Notes: generated from the letters alone by a model not told the origin. Shown: positions 1 to 5,938, counted from the stretch's first letter. The stretch: DNA of 6,927 bases from Pseudomonadota bacterium (GCA_023411445.1 JAEYOT010000811.1:1-6927), one strand, 5' to 3'. Numbers and translations are program-made.

Positions 1-8
1 GTCTTAAG

Positions 9-24
9 AGCACGGTTCGTGCCA
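9..24 (-). promoter_or_regulatory. Candidate sigma-54 (RpoN) promoter directed leftward out of the window
   Basis: On the minus strand this reads TGGCACGAACCGTGCT. The sigma-54 consensus is TGGCACG-N4-TTGCW, so the -24 box is perfect. The -12 box differs only in its first base, G for T. The invariant GG (plus-strand 22-23) and GC (10-11) are correctly spaced. Transcription would start about 11-12 bases beyond the GC, at or just outside base 1, which fits the absence of a convincing minus-strand gene in 1-264. The element overlaps a 5-bp dyad (GCACG, 3-base spacer, CGTGC), so a binding site or hairpin is an alternative reading. The regulated gene is not visible. Confidence 0.55.
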
Positions 25-76
25 AGCCGAATGACCTTACCTGTCAGCGACTTACAAGGAGGTGCCCGGAGGCCGG

Positions 77-92
77 GTTTCATTTGTGAAAC
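77..92. promoter_or_regulatory. Perfect 6-bp inverted repeat in the upstream region
   Basis: GTTTCA at 77-82 and TGAAAC at 87-92 are perfect inverted copies separated by TTTG. The dyad could be an operator for a dimeric regulator. It lies about 80-95 bases behind the predicted start site of the leftward sigma-54 promoter. A second tiny stem (CCCGG 65-69, CCGGG 73-77) directly abuts it. Neither is followed by a T-run long enough for an intrinsic terminator. The protein that would bind is unknown. Confidence 0.3.
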
Positions 93-106
93 AGAGGGTG
101 CGAGCC

Positions 107-123
107 CGAAACGTTCCCGTCAT
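107..123 (-). repeat. Inverted, degenerate copy of the 16-bp upstream repeat
   Basis: Read on the minus strand this segment is ATGACGGGAACGTTTCG. It shares TGACGGGA, GTT and the final CG with the unit at 153-168, with one extra base in the middle and a few substitutions. It is therefore a probable third, inverted member of the group at 131-146 and 153-168. It lies about 108-124 bases upstream of the predicted leftward start site. It is less certain than the two direct copies. Confidence 0.35.
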
Positions 124-130
124 CGGATTT

Positions 131-146
131 CTGACGGAATGTTACG
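131..146 (+). repeat. Direct repeat unit 1, candidate regulator-binding site
   Basis: CTGACGGAATGTTACG is identical to the unit at 153-168 at 15 of 16 positions. The two units start 22 bases apart, which is two turns of the helix, so bound proteins would sit on the same DNA face. A 22-base period is not a multiple of three, so the repeat does not reflect a repeated peptide. The likely role is binding of a transcription factor, such as an enhancer-binding protein for the sigma-54 promoter at 9-24 or a regulator of the gene starting at 265. Confidence 0.5.
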
Positions 147-152
147 TGACTG

Positions 153-168
153 CTGACGGGATGTTACG
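153..168 (+). repeat. Direct repeat unit 2, candidate regulator-binding site
   Basis: CTGACGGGATGTTACG is the second copy of the unit at 131-146 and differs only by G for A at the eighth position. It lies about 100 bases before the GTG start of the protease gene and about 155-170 bases behind the predicted leftward sigma-54 start site. It could therefore serve either divergent gene. From 169 to 264 I see no further repeat and no good paired -35/-10 promoter. Confidence 0.5.
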
Positions 169-264
169 GGCACTGGTTCTGTCGCCGGGGAGGGCGTCAT
201 CTCCAGCGGACGCACGGTGTAAACCAACCGAGCCGGCCCGCGCCTAGCGGCCTATGCTTGGACG

Positions 265-1404
265 GTGCGTTGGTCACTCCGACTCGGCAGCGTCTCCGGC
301 ATCGACATCCGAGTCCATTTCACATTCGCCCTGCTGATCGTGCTGGGCGCTTCCCAGCTGGGCCAGCTGCATGGCTCGCGCGGCGCTTGGTACGGCGCGC
401 TGGCCGTGGTGTGCCTGTTCGGCTGCGTGGTGCTGCACGAGCTGGGGCACAGCTTGGTGGCGCAGCGCTTTGGTGTGGGGGTGCGCGAGATCGTGCTGCT
501 GCCGATCGGCGGCGTGGCGCGGCTCTTGTCGGAGCCCAAGAAGCCGCTGCACGAGCTCTTGATCGCGGTGGCCGGACCGCTGGTGAACGTGCTCATCGCC
601 GGCGCCTTGGCGCTGGGGCTACAGGTGTCGCCGCTGCTCTTGTTCGACAGCGACGAGTTCTACAACAACGCCATGGCGCGCCCGGAGCCGCGCCACTTGC
701 TGCTCTTGCTCATGCACGGCAACGTGATCTTGGCCTTGTTCAACATGATCCCGGCCTTGCCGATGGACGGCGGGCGCGTGCTGCGCGCGTCGCTCAGCAT
801 CTTCCTCGGGCAAGTGCGGGCCACCAACATCGCGGCCGCTTTGGCGCAGGTGCTCGCGGTGGCGCTCGCGATCTACGGTTTCTCCAGTAACCCGCTGCTC
901 GTGTTCATCGCCATTTTGGTGTTCATGGGCGCCGGGCAAGAGCGCGCCACGGCGCGCACGAACGAGCTGCTCGCCGACTTGAAGGCGGGCGAGGTGTGCG
1001 ATCCGCAGGCCGTCACGTTCGCGCCCGGCGATAGCGTGGGCGCGGCCGTGGACCAAACGCTGCGCTCGCCCCAGGCCCATTTCTTGGTAACCCACGGCAC
1101 CGAGCCGCTCGGCACGCTCTCGCGCGACGACCTGATCGCGCTGGCTGGCAGGGTCGGGCTGAACGCGCCCTTGGCCGCCATCACTCGGCGGGAGCCTCCG
1201 AGCGTGGCTCCGGATTTGCCCTTGTCGGAGGTGCGCCGCTTGTTGCAGGAAAATGGCGGCGTCCCGGTGGTGGTGCGGTCGGAGGAAGGCGCGCTCGGCG
1301 TGCTCGGGCTCGAGGACATCGCGCGCATCGCATCTCTCACGGATCACCTGGCGCGCGGCGGTGTGCGGCGGCCCGTAGCGCCGGACCCCGAGACCAGCCC
1401 GTAG
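265..1404 (+). CDS. M50 (site-2 protease-like) intramembrane zinc metalloprotease with C-terminal CBS domains
   Basis: The 379-residue product is a full-length polytopic metalloprotease of the M50B family, the branch carrying CBS domains after the membrane core. The zinc site is HELGH at residues 58-62. The third ligand is expected in the NMIPALPMDGGRVLR segment at 160-174 (D168). AGPLVN at 103-108 is another family hallmark. Hydrophobic segments lie near 17-35, 43-66, 97-120, 145-165 and 188-222. Residues about 241-360 look like two CBS modules, which in related proteins bind adenine nucleotides and control activity. Family members cut substrates within or near the membrane, often anti-sigma factors; the substrate here is unknown. 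GTG 265 is the first possible start after an in-frame TAA at 220. No clear Shine-Dalgarno site precedes it. A peptide transporter gene follows after 52 bases. Confidence 0.93.
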   Translation: MRWSLRLGSVSGIDIRVHFTFALLIVLGASQLGQLHGSRGAWYGALAVVCLFGCVVLHELGHSLVAQRFGVGVREIVLLPIGGVARLLSEPKKPLHELLIAVAGPLVNVLIAGALALGLQVSPLLLFDSDEFYNNAMARPEPRHLLLLLMHGNVILALFNMIPALPMDGGRVLRASLSIFLGQVRATNIAAALAQVLAVALAIYGFSSNPLLVFIAILVFMGAGQERATARTNELLADLKAGEVCDPQAVTFAPGDSVGAAVDQTLRSPQAHFLVTHGTEPLGTLSRDDLIALAGRVGLNAPLAAITRREPPSVAPDLPLSEVRRLLQENGGVPVVVRSEEGALGVLGLEDIARIASLTDHLARGGVRRPVAPDPETSP

Positions 1405-1435
1405 CCTAGCTTCGGCCTTTCCCTGCGCTAGGGCT
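1403..1435 (+). other. Stem-loop in the protease-transporter junction
   Basis: CCTAGC at 1405-1410 pairs perfectly with GCTAGG at 1427-1432 across a 16-base loop. Past a bulged G at 1433, the stem gains two more pairs (A1403-T1435, G1404-C1434). It starts at the protease stop codon and ends 21 bases before the transporter's GTG. No T-run follows, so it is not a standard intrinsic terminator. It could protect the upstream mRNA's 3' end, act as a processing site or be chance. Confidence 0.3.
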
Positions 1436-1456
1436 CCATGCTTTCGTGGCAAGCCC

Positions 1457-2914
1457 GTGGAGTCATCGAGACAGTCCCAGGCGCTGCGAGTCTTGTTCTT
1501 CGCGGAGACGTGGGAGCGCTTCAGCTTCTACGGGATGCGCGCGCTGCTCATCATCTACATGACGAGCCAGCTGCGCTACAGCGACGACCACGCCTACCAG
1601 ATTTACGGCGCCTACGCCGCGCTGGTGTACAGCACGCCGCTGATCGGCGGCATGCTCTCGGACAAGGTGCTGGGCGCGCAGCGCGCGGTCGTGCTGGGTG
1701 GCGTGCTGATGGCGCTCGGCCACTTCGCGCTCGCGTTCGAGTCCCTGTTCTTTTGGGGCATCGCGTTTTTGATCTGCGGCAACGGCTTCTTCAAGCCCAA
1801 CATCTCCACCATCGTGGGGCGCGTCTATCCGGACAAGGACGCGCGGAGGGACCGGGCCTTTTACATCTTTTACATGGGGATCAACCTGGGCGCGCTCGTG
1901 GCCGGGGTGTGCGGCTGGCTCGGGCAAAAGGTGGCCTGGCACTTGGGCTTCGGCTTGGCTGGCGTTGGCATGCTGATCGGCCTTGCGGGCTTCCTGCTCG
2001 GCCGCAGAGCGTATGAGGGCGCGGCGGATCCGCCCGATCCGGTGAAGCTGCGGCAGCCGCTATTGGGTGGGCTGACACGCGAGCACTTGGTGTACCTCGG
2101 CGCCTTCGCGGCTGTGGCGGTCGCGTTCGTGCTGGTGCAGGCGGGCAGCTGGCTGGGCAAGGGCCTGGCGGTGGTGGGCGTGGCGACGCTGATCGGGCTG
2201 GCCTGGTTCGTCGTGTTTCGCGCCAGCCGCGCGGAGCGCGGGCCGCTCGTCGTCGCCATCGTGCTGACCCTCTTCTCCGCGGTGTTCTTCGCGTTCTTCG
2301 AGCAAGCGGGCAGCTCCATGACTCTCTTCACGGAGCGCAACGTGGATCGCGTCGTGCTGGGGGTGGATATCCCGGCCTCGGTGTTCGCCTCGCTGAACCC
2401 GCTGTACGTGCTCTTGTGCGCGCCGCTGTTCATCTGGCTGTGGCGAAAGCTCGGCCCGAAAGAGCCAACGACGCCGCTCAAGTTCGGGCTCGGGGTGATC
2501 CAGCTGGGGCTCGGCTTTGGCGCCATGTGGCTCGGCGCCAGCAGCGCGCGAGAGACCGGCGTGGTGCCGCTGGTCTGGCTCATGCTCGGCATCCTCCTGC
2601 ACACCACGGGCGAGCTTTGCGTGTCGCCCGTAGGGCTGTCGATGATCACCAAGCTTGCTCCAGGGCGCATCGTCGGCGTCATGATGGGCGTGTGGTTCCT
2701 GGCGTCCGCGGAGGCGCACTACGTGGCCGCCTGGATCGCCCAGCTGACGAACGTCCAGGGCGCGGAGGACGGGGGCGAAGCGCTGGCGGCGCCGGCCACG
2801 GTCATGGTCTACGGCTCCGTGTTCGGGGGTATCGCGCTGACGGCGCTGGTTACCGGCGCGCTGATGTGCGCCGTTTCGCCCCTGCTTTCGCGGCGCATGG
2901 GCGACGTGCGCTGA
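1457..2914 (+). CDS. POT/PTR2-family proton-dependent oligopeptide transporter
   Basis: The 485-residue inner-membrane protein belongs to the proton-coupled oligopeptide transporter family (MFS superfamily), which imports di- and tripeptides. The family motif ExxERFxxYG is intact at residues 17-26 (ETWERFSFYG), followed by R28. FFKPN (111-115) supplies K113, the probable counterpart of the conserved coupling lysine. FYMGINLGALVAG (138-150) matches the PTR2 signature. FFEQAGSS (280-287) and TTGEL (383-387, E386) match the conserved acidic sites of helices 7 and 10. Two extra hydrophobic helices at about 211-254 fit the 14-helix layout of bacterial members. GTG 1457 puts the motif at the usual distance from the N-terminus; ATG 1438 is in another frame. 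No good ribosome-binding site is visible. The substrate is probably short peptides, but some relatives carry other compounds. Confidence 0.93.
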   Translation: MESSRQSQALRVLFFAETWERFSFYGMRALLIIYMTSQLRYSDDHAYQIYGAYAALVYSTPLIGGMLSDKVLGAQRAVVLGGVLMALGHFALAFESLFFWGIAFLICGNGFFKPNISTIVGRVYPDKDARRDRAFYIFYMGINLGALVAGVCGWLGQKVAWHLGFGLAGVGMLIGLAGFLLGRRAYEGAADPPDPVKLRQPLLGGLTREHLVYLGAFAAVAVAFVLVQAGSWLGKGLAVVGVATLIGLAWFVVFRASRAERGPLVVAIVLTLFSAVFFAFFEQAGSSMTLFTERNVDRVVLGVDIPASVFASLNPLYVLLCAPLFIWLWRKLGPKEPTTPLKFGLGVIQLGLGFGAMWLGASSARETGVVPLVWLMLGILLHTTGELCVSPVGLSMITKLAPGRIVGVMMGVWFLASAEAHYVAAWIAQLTNVQGAEDGGEALAAPATVMVYGSVFGGIALTALVTGALMCAVSPLLSRRMGDVR

Positions 2915-2952
2915 AAAATTCGCGCTTGGAAGGCGGACGGCGGACGGTCACA

Positions 2953-3555
2953 ATGCCCCTCCCGATGGCGGACCTGTCCACGAACTTGCCTCGCGCCCAG
3001 GAGGGTGACCCTGCTGAAGTCGCGCTCGCCTTGGAGACGGCGCGGGCGCTGTGGGCCAAGGGCCAAGGGCTCGAGTCCGTGCGTTGGATCCAGCGCGCCG
3101 CCGAGAACGCCGAGTCATCGGGTGATGACTTGCGTGCGGTGTCGCTCGCGCGCGCGGCCGCGGATCTGCGCGCAGAGGTCAGCGTCGCTTCGGAGCCACC
3201 CGGCCCCATCAATGAAGCCGCCGCCCTCACTCCGTACGACGACTTCACGGAGCAGACCATCGTGGACTCACCCGCCTCCTCGCTCGCTCGTCACGCCTTG
3301 CAGAGCGGCGTGCAGATCGCGGAGGTGCCGCCGGCCCCGCCCACGTCGGCGGTCGTGCTCGTGCCGACGCCAGCAGCTCCCGTCTCTTCGGTGCCGCACC
3401 CGGCTCCTTACCAAGCGGTGCGGGTCGCGGTGCTGGGCCGCGACGGGCAGAGCAGGCAGCTTTCGGTGCTCGTGCTGAACGAGGGCGAGCTAGCGCCGCC
3501 CGGCAGCACGGAAGCCATGCTCGTGTCGCTCGATACGCGCCGCCCGTTGCTGTAG
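2953..3555 (+). CDS. Hypothetical protein: helical N-terminus, Thr-containing acidic motif, Ala/Pro linker
   Basis: I do not recognise this 200-residue protein. Residues 17-75 look like helical hairpins (ALETARALWAKG, SVRWIQRAAENAES, LRAVSLARAAADL) resembling one or two TPR-like repeats. An acidic stretch at 94-107 contains DDFTEQTIVDSP. A Pro/Ala/Val-rich flexible linker runs from about 124 to 152. Residues 154-200 alternate like beta strands and end in RRPLL. There is no signal peptide, membrane helix or cysteine, so it is probably cytoplasmic. The layout resembles uncharacterised Ala-rich myxobacterial proteins (inference). ATG 2953 was chosen; ATG 2965 is a close in-frame alternative. The frame stays open into the transporter gene, but that part is overlap. 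The gene begins 38 bases after the transporter and may share its transcript. GGCGGAC is tandemly duplicated just upstream (2932-2945). Confidence 0.75.
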   Translation: MPLPMADLSTNLPRAQEGDPAEVALALETARALWAKGQGLESVRWIQRAAENAESSGDDLRAVSLARAAADLRAEVSVASEPPGPINEAAALTPYDDFTEQTIVDSPASSLARHALQSGVQIAEVPPAPPTSAVVLVPTPAAPVSSVPHPAPYQAVRVAVLGRDGQSRQLSVLVLNEGELAPPGSTEAMLVSLDTRRPLL

Positions 3556-3580
3556 CGGTGCCGGTAGCACAGCGCGTGAC

Positions 3581-4540
3581 CTAGCGAGCGGCTCGCAGCT
3601 CGGCGATCACGCTCGGCGTGAGGGACACAGGCTCGAGCGGCAGGTGGGACAAGTCGAGCTCGGTCAGCGCTTCGCGCGCGCTCACGCGCTCGCCGCAAGG
3701 CACGCCGCAGCTCCGCGCTGCCCACGCCACCACGGCTCGGGGATCCGTACCGCCGGCGCGCAGCTCGGCTAGGCTCAAGTCGTCGTGGCGTTTGGCTAGG
3801 CGCCGGCCGGTTTCGTCCGTGACGAGCGGCACGTGCAGGTAGCGCACGCTCGGCAGGCCCAGCGCGCGCTGCAGCAGGATCTGTCGCGCCGTGCTCTCGA
3901 GCAGGTCCGCGCCCCGCACCACCTCCGTCACGCCTTGGCGCGCGTCATCCACCACCACCGCCAGTTGATAGGCCGGTGCGTGGTCGCGCTTGGCGATCAA
4001 GAAATCCCCGACGGTAGCCTGCACGTCGAACGCGCGTCTCCCGAGCAGCTCGTCGTTCACTTCCACGTTGCCGCTCGGCACCAGGAGTCGTAGCCCCGCC
4101 GGCTTGCCTGTCCGAACCCGAGCGTCCTCGAGCGAGCGGTACTTGCCGCGACAGGTGCCCGGGTAGCGCGGCTCGACGTCGCCTTGCTGCGGCGCGCTCT
4201 GTGCGGCGCGAACGTCGCCGCGTGAGCACACACAAGCGTAGGCCTGGCCGCGCCGGCACAAGTCGTCCGCTGCCTCCTGCAGCGCGTCGAGGCCGCTCGA
4301 CTGCACGTAGGCAGGGCCATCCCAATCCAGGCCCAGCCAGGCCAGATCACGCAAGGCGGCTTCCGCCAGCTCCGGCTTTTGGCGGGGCCCGTCCAGATCT
4401 TCCAGCCGCATCAGCAGGGTGCCGCCCTGTTGGCGCGCGCGCCACCACGCGACCAGAAACGTCCGAGCGTGGCCGAGGTGGAGGAGCCCAGTGGGGCTGG
4501 GGGCGAGTCGGCCGAGGTACGCGCTGCCTGCGCTCACCAA
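3581..4540 (-). CDS. gluQ: Glutamyl-Q tRNA(Asp) synthetase (GluQ-RS)
   Basis: GluQ-RS activates glutamate with ATP and attaches it to queuosine at position 34 of tRNA(Asp), without needing tRNA for activation. The 319-residue protein is a catalytic-domain-only GluRS paralogue with no anticodon-binding domain, as expected. Visible motifs are GRLAPSPTG (10-18), the HIGH-type HLGH (21-24), RLEDLD (45-50), YQLAVVVDDARQGVTEVVRGADLL (from 191, in two parts) and the KMSKS-like RRLAKR (246-251). Likely zinc ligands are C103, C105, Y126 and C130; the gap between C105 and Y126 is longer than I recall for the E. coli enzyme. TTG 4540 is the first start; GTG 4537 is equally plausible. It begins 13 bases after the lipoprotein stop, so is probably last in that transcript. 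It ends 25 bases from the convergent hypothetical gene. Confidence 0.92.
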   Translation of the reverse strand: MVSAGSAYLGRLAPSPTGLLHLGHARTFLVAWWRARQQGGTLLMRLEDLDGPRQKPELAEAALRDLAWLGLDWDGPAYVQSSGLDALQEAADDLCRRGQAYACVCSRGDVRAAQSAPQQGDVEPRYPGTCRGKYRSLEDARVRTGKPAGLRLLVPSGNVEVNDELLGRRAFDVQATVGDFLIAKRDHAPAYQLAVVVDDARQGVTEVVRGADLLESTARQILLQRALGLPSVRYLHVPLVTDETGRRLAKRHDDLSLAELRAGGTDPRAVVAWAARSCGVPCGERVSAREALTELDLSHLPLEPVSLTPSVIAELRAAR

Positions 4541-4553
4541 GCCAGGTTAGATC

Positions 4554-5072
4554 TCATTGGCTGCAGTTGCAGCCGAGGACGCGCCGCGCGGCGTCCTCAC
4601 GGATCTGCTTGGCGCGCTCGCAGCGCTTCGCGCTCGGGTCCGTGTCGAGCCGGCACACCGCCTCGCTAGCGCGCTCCAGCGACGAGAAAGCCTTGCACGC
4701 AGTCTCGCAGGCGTTGGCTGCCTTCTTTTGCGCCGTCGGAGCGGCGTCTGCCGAGTCCTCCGCGGCGCGCTCCTGCCGCGGGGCAGCTGCGGGGGGAGCC
4801 GCGCCAGCGCTCGTCGGGCTAGGCGCGCCCGGCTCGTTCAGCGCTAGGCGGTCCAGATCCGCGCGCGCCTTCTCCAGCAGGGCTTCGGCTTCAGCCAGGG
4901 TGGTGGGCTCCGATGCCGCCTCTTCTGCGGCCAGGCTGGTCGGCTCTTCAGCCTCCGCGGGCGTGGCGGGCGCCGGGGAGCTGAATTCCGGGGCGGGGGC
5001 GGCCGGCGCTCTGCCGCACGCGATGGCGAGCGGCAGGAGCAAGGCGGAGGCCAGCGCAGCGAGGTTTTTCAT
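4554..5072 (-). CDS. Probable lipoprotein with six-cysteine C-terminal domain
   Basis: From ATG 5072 the product is 172 residues. It starts MKNL, followed by a hydrophobic stretch and a lipobox-like AIAC with C19 as the putative lipidated residue, so it is probably exported and membrane-anchored. ATG 5081 adds only MGS and is possible. Residues 20-57 are Ala/Pro/Glu-rich and disordered-looking. About 58-78 (TLAEAEALLEKARADLDRL) could form a coiled coil. A second low-complexity linker reaches about 118. The C-terminal domain carries cysteines at 122, 126, 140, 151, 168 and 170, arranged C-x3-C-x13-C-x10-C-x16-C-x-C in a helical, charged context. This suggests three disulfides or, less likely in an exported protein, metal binding. 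I cannot name the family; similar patterns seem to occur in myxobacterial lipoproteins (recollection). It lies between the methyltransferase and gluQ with short gaps. Confidence 0.8.
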   Translation of the reverse strand: MKNLAALASALLLPLAIACGRAPAAPAPEFSSPAPATPAEAEEPTSLAAEEAASEPTTLAEAEALLEKARADLDRLALNEPGAPSPTSAGAAPPAAAPRQERAAEDSADAAPTAQKKAANACETACKAFSSLERASEAVCRLDTDPSAKRCERAKQIREDAARRVLGCNCSQ

Positions 5073-5110
5073 GGAGCCCATGGAACAGACGCACCAGCTC
5101 GGAAAACGGT

Positions 5111-5938
5111 TCAGCCCTCGGCCACCAGATAGGCCAGCCAGCCAGGCTGGTTGGGGGCGCGGGTGCGCAGGCGGTAGCGATCCTCGGTCACGTCCTCGCT
5201 GATGTCCCAGTATACGTGGACCTTGGAGAAACCTGCCTCGCGCAGCAGCTCCTGCAGCTCCGGCATGCTCCAGAAGCGCCAGTCGTAGCGGAACGCTCGC
5301 TTCAGCTTCGTGCCGTCCTTGAACTCGAAGTGGATGTAGTTGGTCACGTCGTGCGTGATGGCGTCGAAGGAGTGCTGGTCCCAGACGTAGGTGAAGCCTT
5401 CCTTGATTTTGCGGTGCTCCTGCATCGGCTGGTGTGACTCCCAGCCGCCGTAGGCGTCCAAGAAGAACAAGCCGCCCTTGGCGAGGCCGCTGCGGACCGT
5501 AGCGAAGTAGGCGCGCAGGTCCTCGCGCGTCTTGAAGATCCAGTAGCTGAAGTTGAAGGCGCAGATGATGTCGTGCTTCTGCTTCACCTTGGCGCGTACG
5601 TCCTGCTGCAGCAGCGTGACGCGGCTGGCGGCTTCGCCGAGCGGCGCCAGGTTGTGCTGCTTGCCCCAGCGCAAGGTGGGGCCGTGGATGTCCAGGCCCG
5701 TGGCCGTGCGCTGCGGAGAGCTCTTGACCCAAGCGGCGCACAAGATGGCAGTGCCGCAGAAGTCTTCGCGGAAGGTCAGCGGCTTCTTGCCGCGGATGGC
5801 CTTGAACCAATCGTTCAAGAACTCCACTTCCGTCTCCGGGGCTTGGACGGAGAGTTGATAGAGAACATGCTTGTCCGCCGTCTTGGCGGTAAACCGCGAC
5901 TTCTTCTGGCTGGCTCGCTGGCGCTTCGCTTTGGGCAT
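5111..5938 (-). CDS. Class I SAM-dependent methyltransferase, substrate unknown
   Basis: The 275-residue cytosolic protein has a Rossmann-type methyltransferase fold. After a lysine/arginine-rich start (1-23) comes a conserved-looking entry segment, HVLYQLSVQAPE (24-35). Motif I is REDFCGTAILCAAW (57-70), a variant in which the usual glycine-rich loop reads DFCGT. The acidic end of strand 2 is GLDIHG (81-86, D83). Strand 4 is DIICAFNFSYW (113-123) and strand 5 is GGLFFLDAYGGWES (145-158). The C-terminal half is rich in aromatics (YIHFEFKDGTKLKRAF, RYDWRFWS) and ends in a YWD-containing strand. I recognise this as a widespread family of uncharacterised methyltransferases with the REDFCGT motif; no substrate can be assigned. 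ATG 5938 gives the natural N-terminus; the frame is open further upstream, but only by overlapping the preceding gene. It starts 41 bases after that gene's stop. Confidence 0.88.
   Translation of the reverse strand: MPKAKRQRASQKKSRFTAKTADKHVLYQLSVQAPETEVEFLNDWFKAIRGKKPLTFREDFCGTAILCAAWVKSSPQRTATGLDIHGPTLRWGKQHNLAPLGEAASRVTLLQQDVRAKVKQKHDIICAFNFSYWIFKTREDLRAYFATVRSGLAKGGLFFLDAYGGWESHQPMQEHRKIKEGFTYVWDQHSFDAITHDVTNYIHFEFKDGTKLKRAFRYDWRFWSMPELQELLREAGFSKVHVYWDISEDVTEDRYRLRTRAPNQPGWLAYLVAEG

Noticed and set aside
65..80. CCCGG/CCGGG hairpin followed by TTT as an intrinsic terminator
   Set aside because: The stem is only 5 bp with a 3-base loop, and the T-run is three bases, interrupted by C.
1..180. 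Insertion-sequence end, suggested by multiple short repeats and lower GC
   Set aside because: No transposase, no terminal inverted repeat pair and no target-site duplication can be seen. A regulatory reading explains the position better, though a remnant cannot be excluded from this window alone.
62..247. 61-codon plus-strand frame starting with GTG right at an AAGGAGG sequence (55-61)
   Set aside because: The Shine-Dalgarno-like sequence touches the start codon with no spacing. A later in-frame GTG at 86 is too far away. The product resembles nothing known, and the frame crosses the DNA repeats out of phase.
619..1452. 277-codon minus-strand frame opposite the M50 protease gene
   Set aside because: Composition is His/Arg/Gln-rich with no hydrophobic pattern, and the plus-strand protein has intact catalytic motifs. 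It is an antisense artefact of high GC.
1870..2682. 270-codon minus-strand frame opposite the transporter gene
   Set aside because: Ser/Thr/Pro-rich low-complexity product, mirror of a well-supported membrane protein.
2932..2945. Tandem GGCGGAC as a functional repeat or ribosome-binding site
   Set aside because: Only two 7-base copies in GC-rich sequence, and poorly matched to a Shine-Dalgarno site.
2416..2952. Upstream extension of the hypothetical gene into the transporter gene
   Set aside because: The frame is open, but the encoded peptide is Arg/Ala-rich junk overlapping the conserved C-terminal half of the transporter. The natural start is ATG 2953.
4201..5202. 333-codon plus-strand frame opposite gluQ and the lipoprotein
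   Set aside because: Arg/Ser/Ala-rich with no motif, spanning two genes and an intergenic gap on the other strand.
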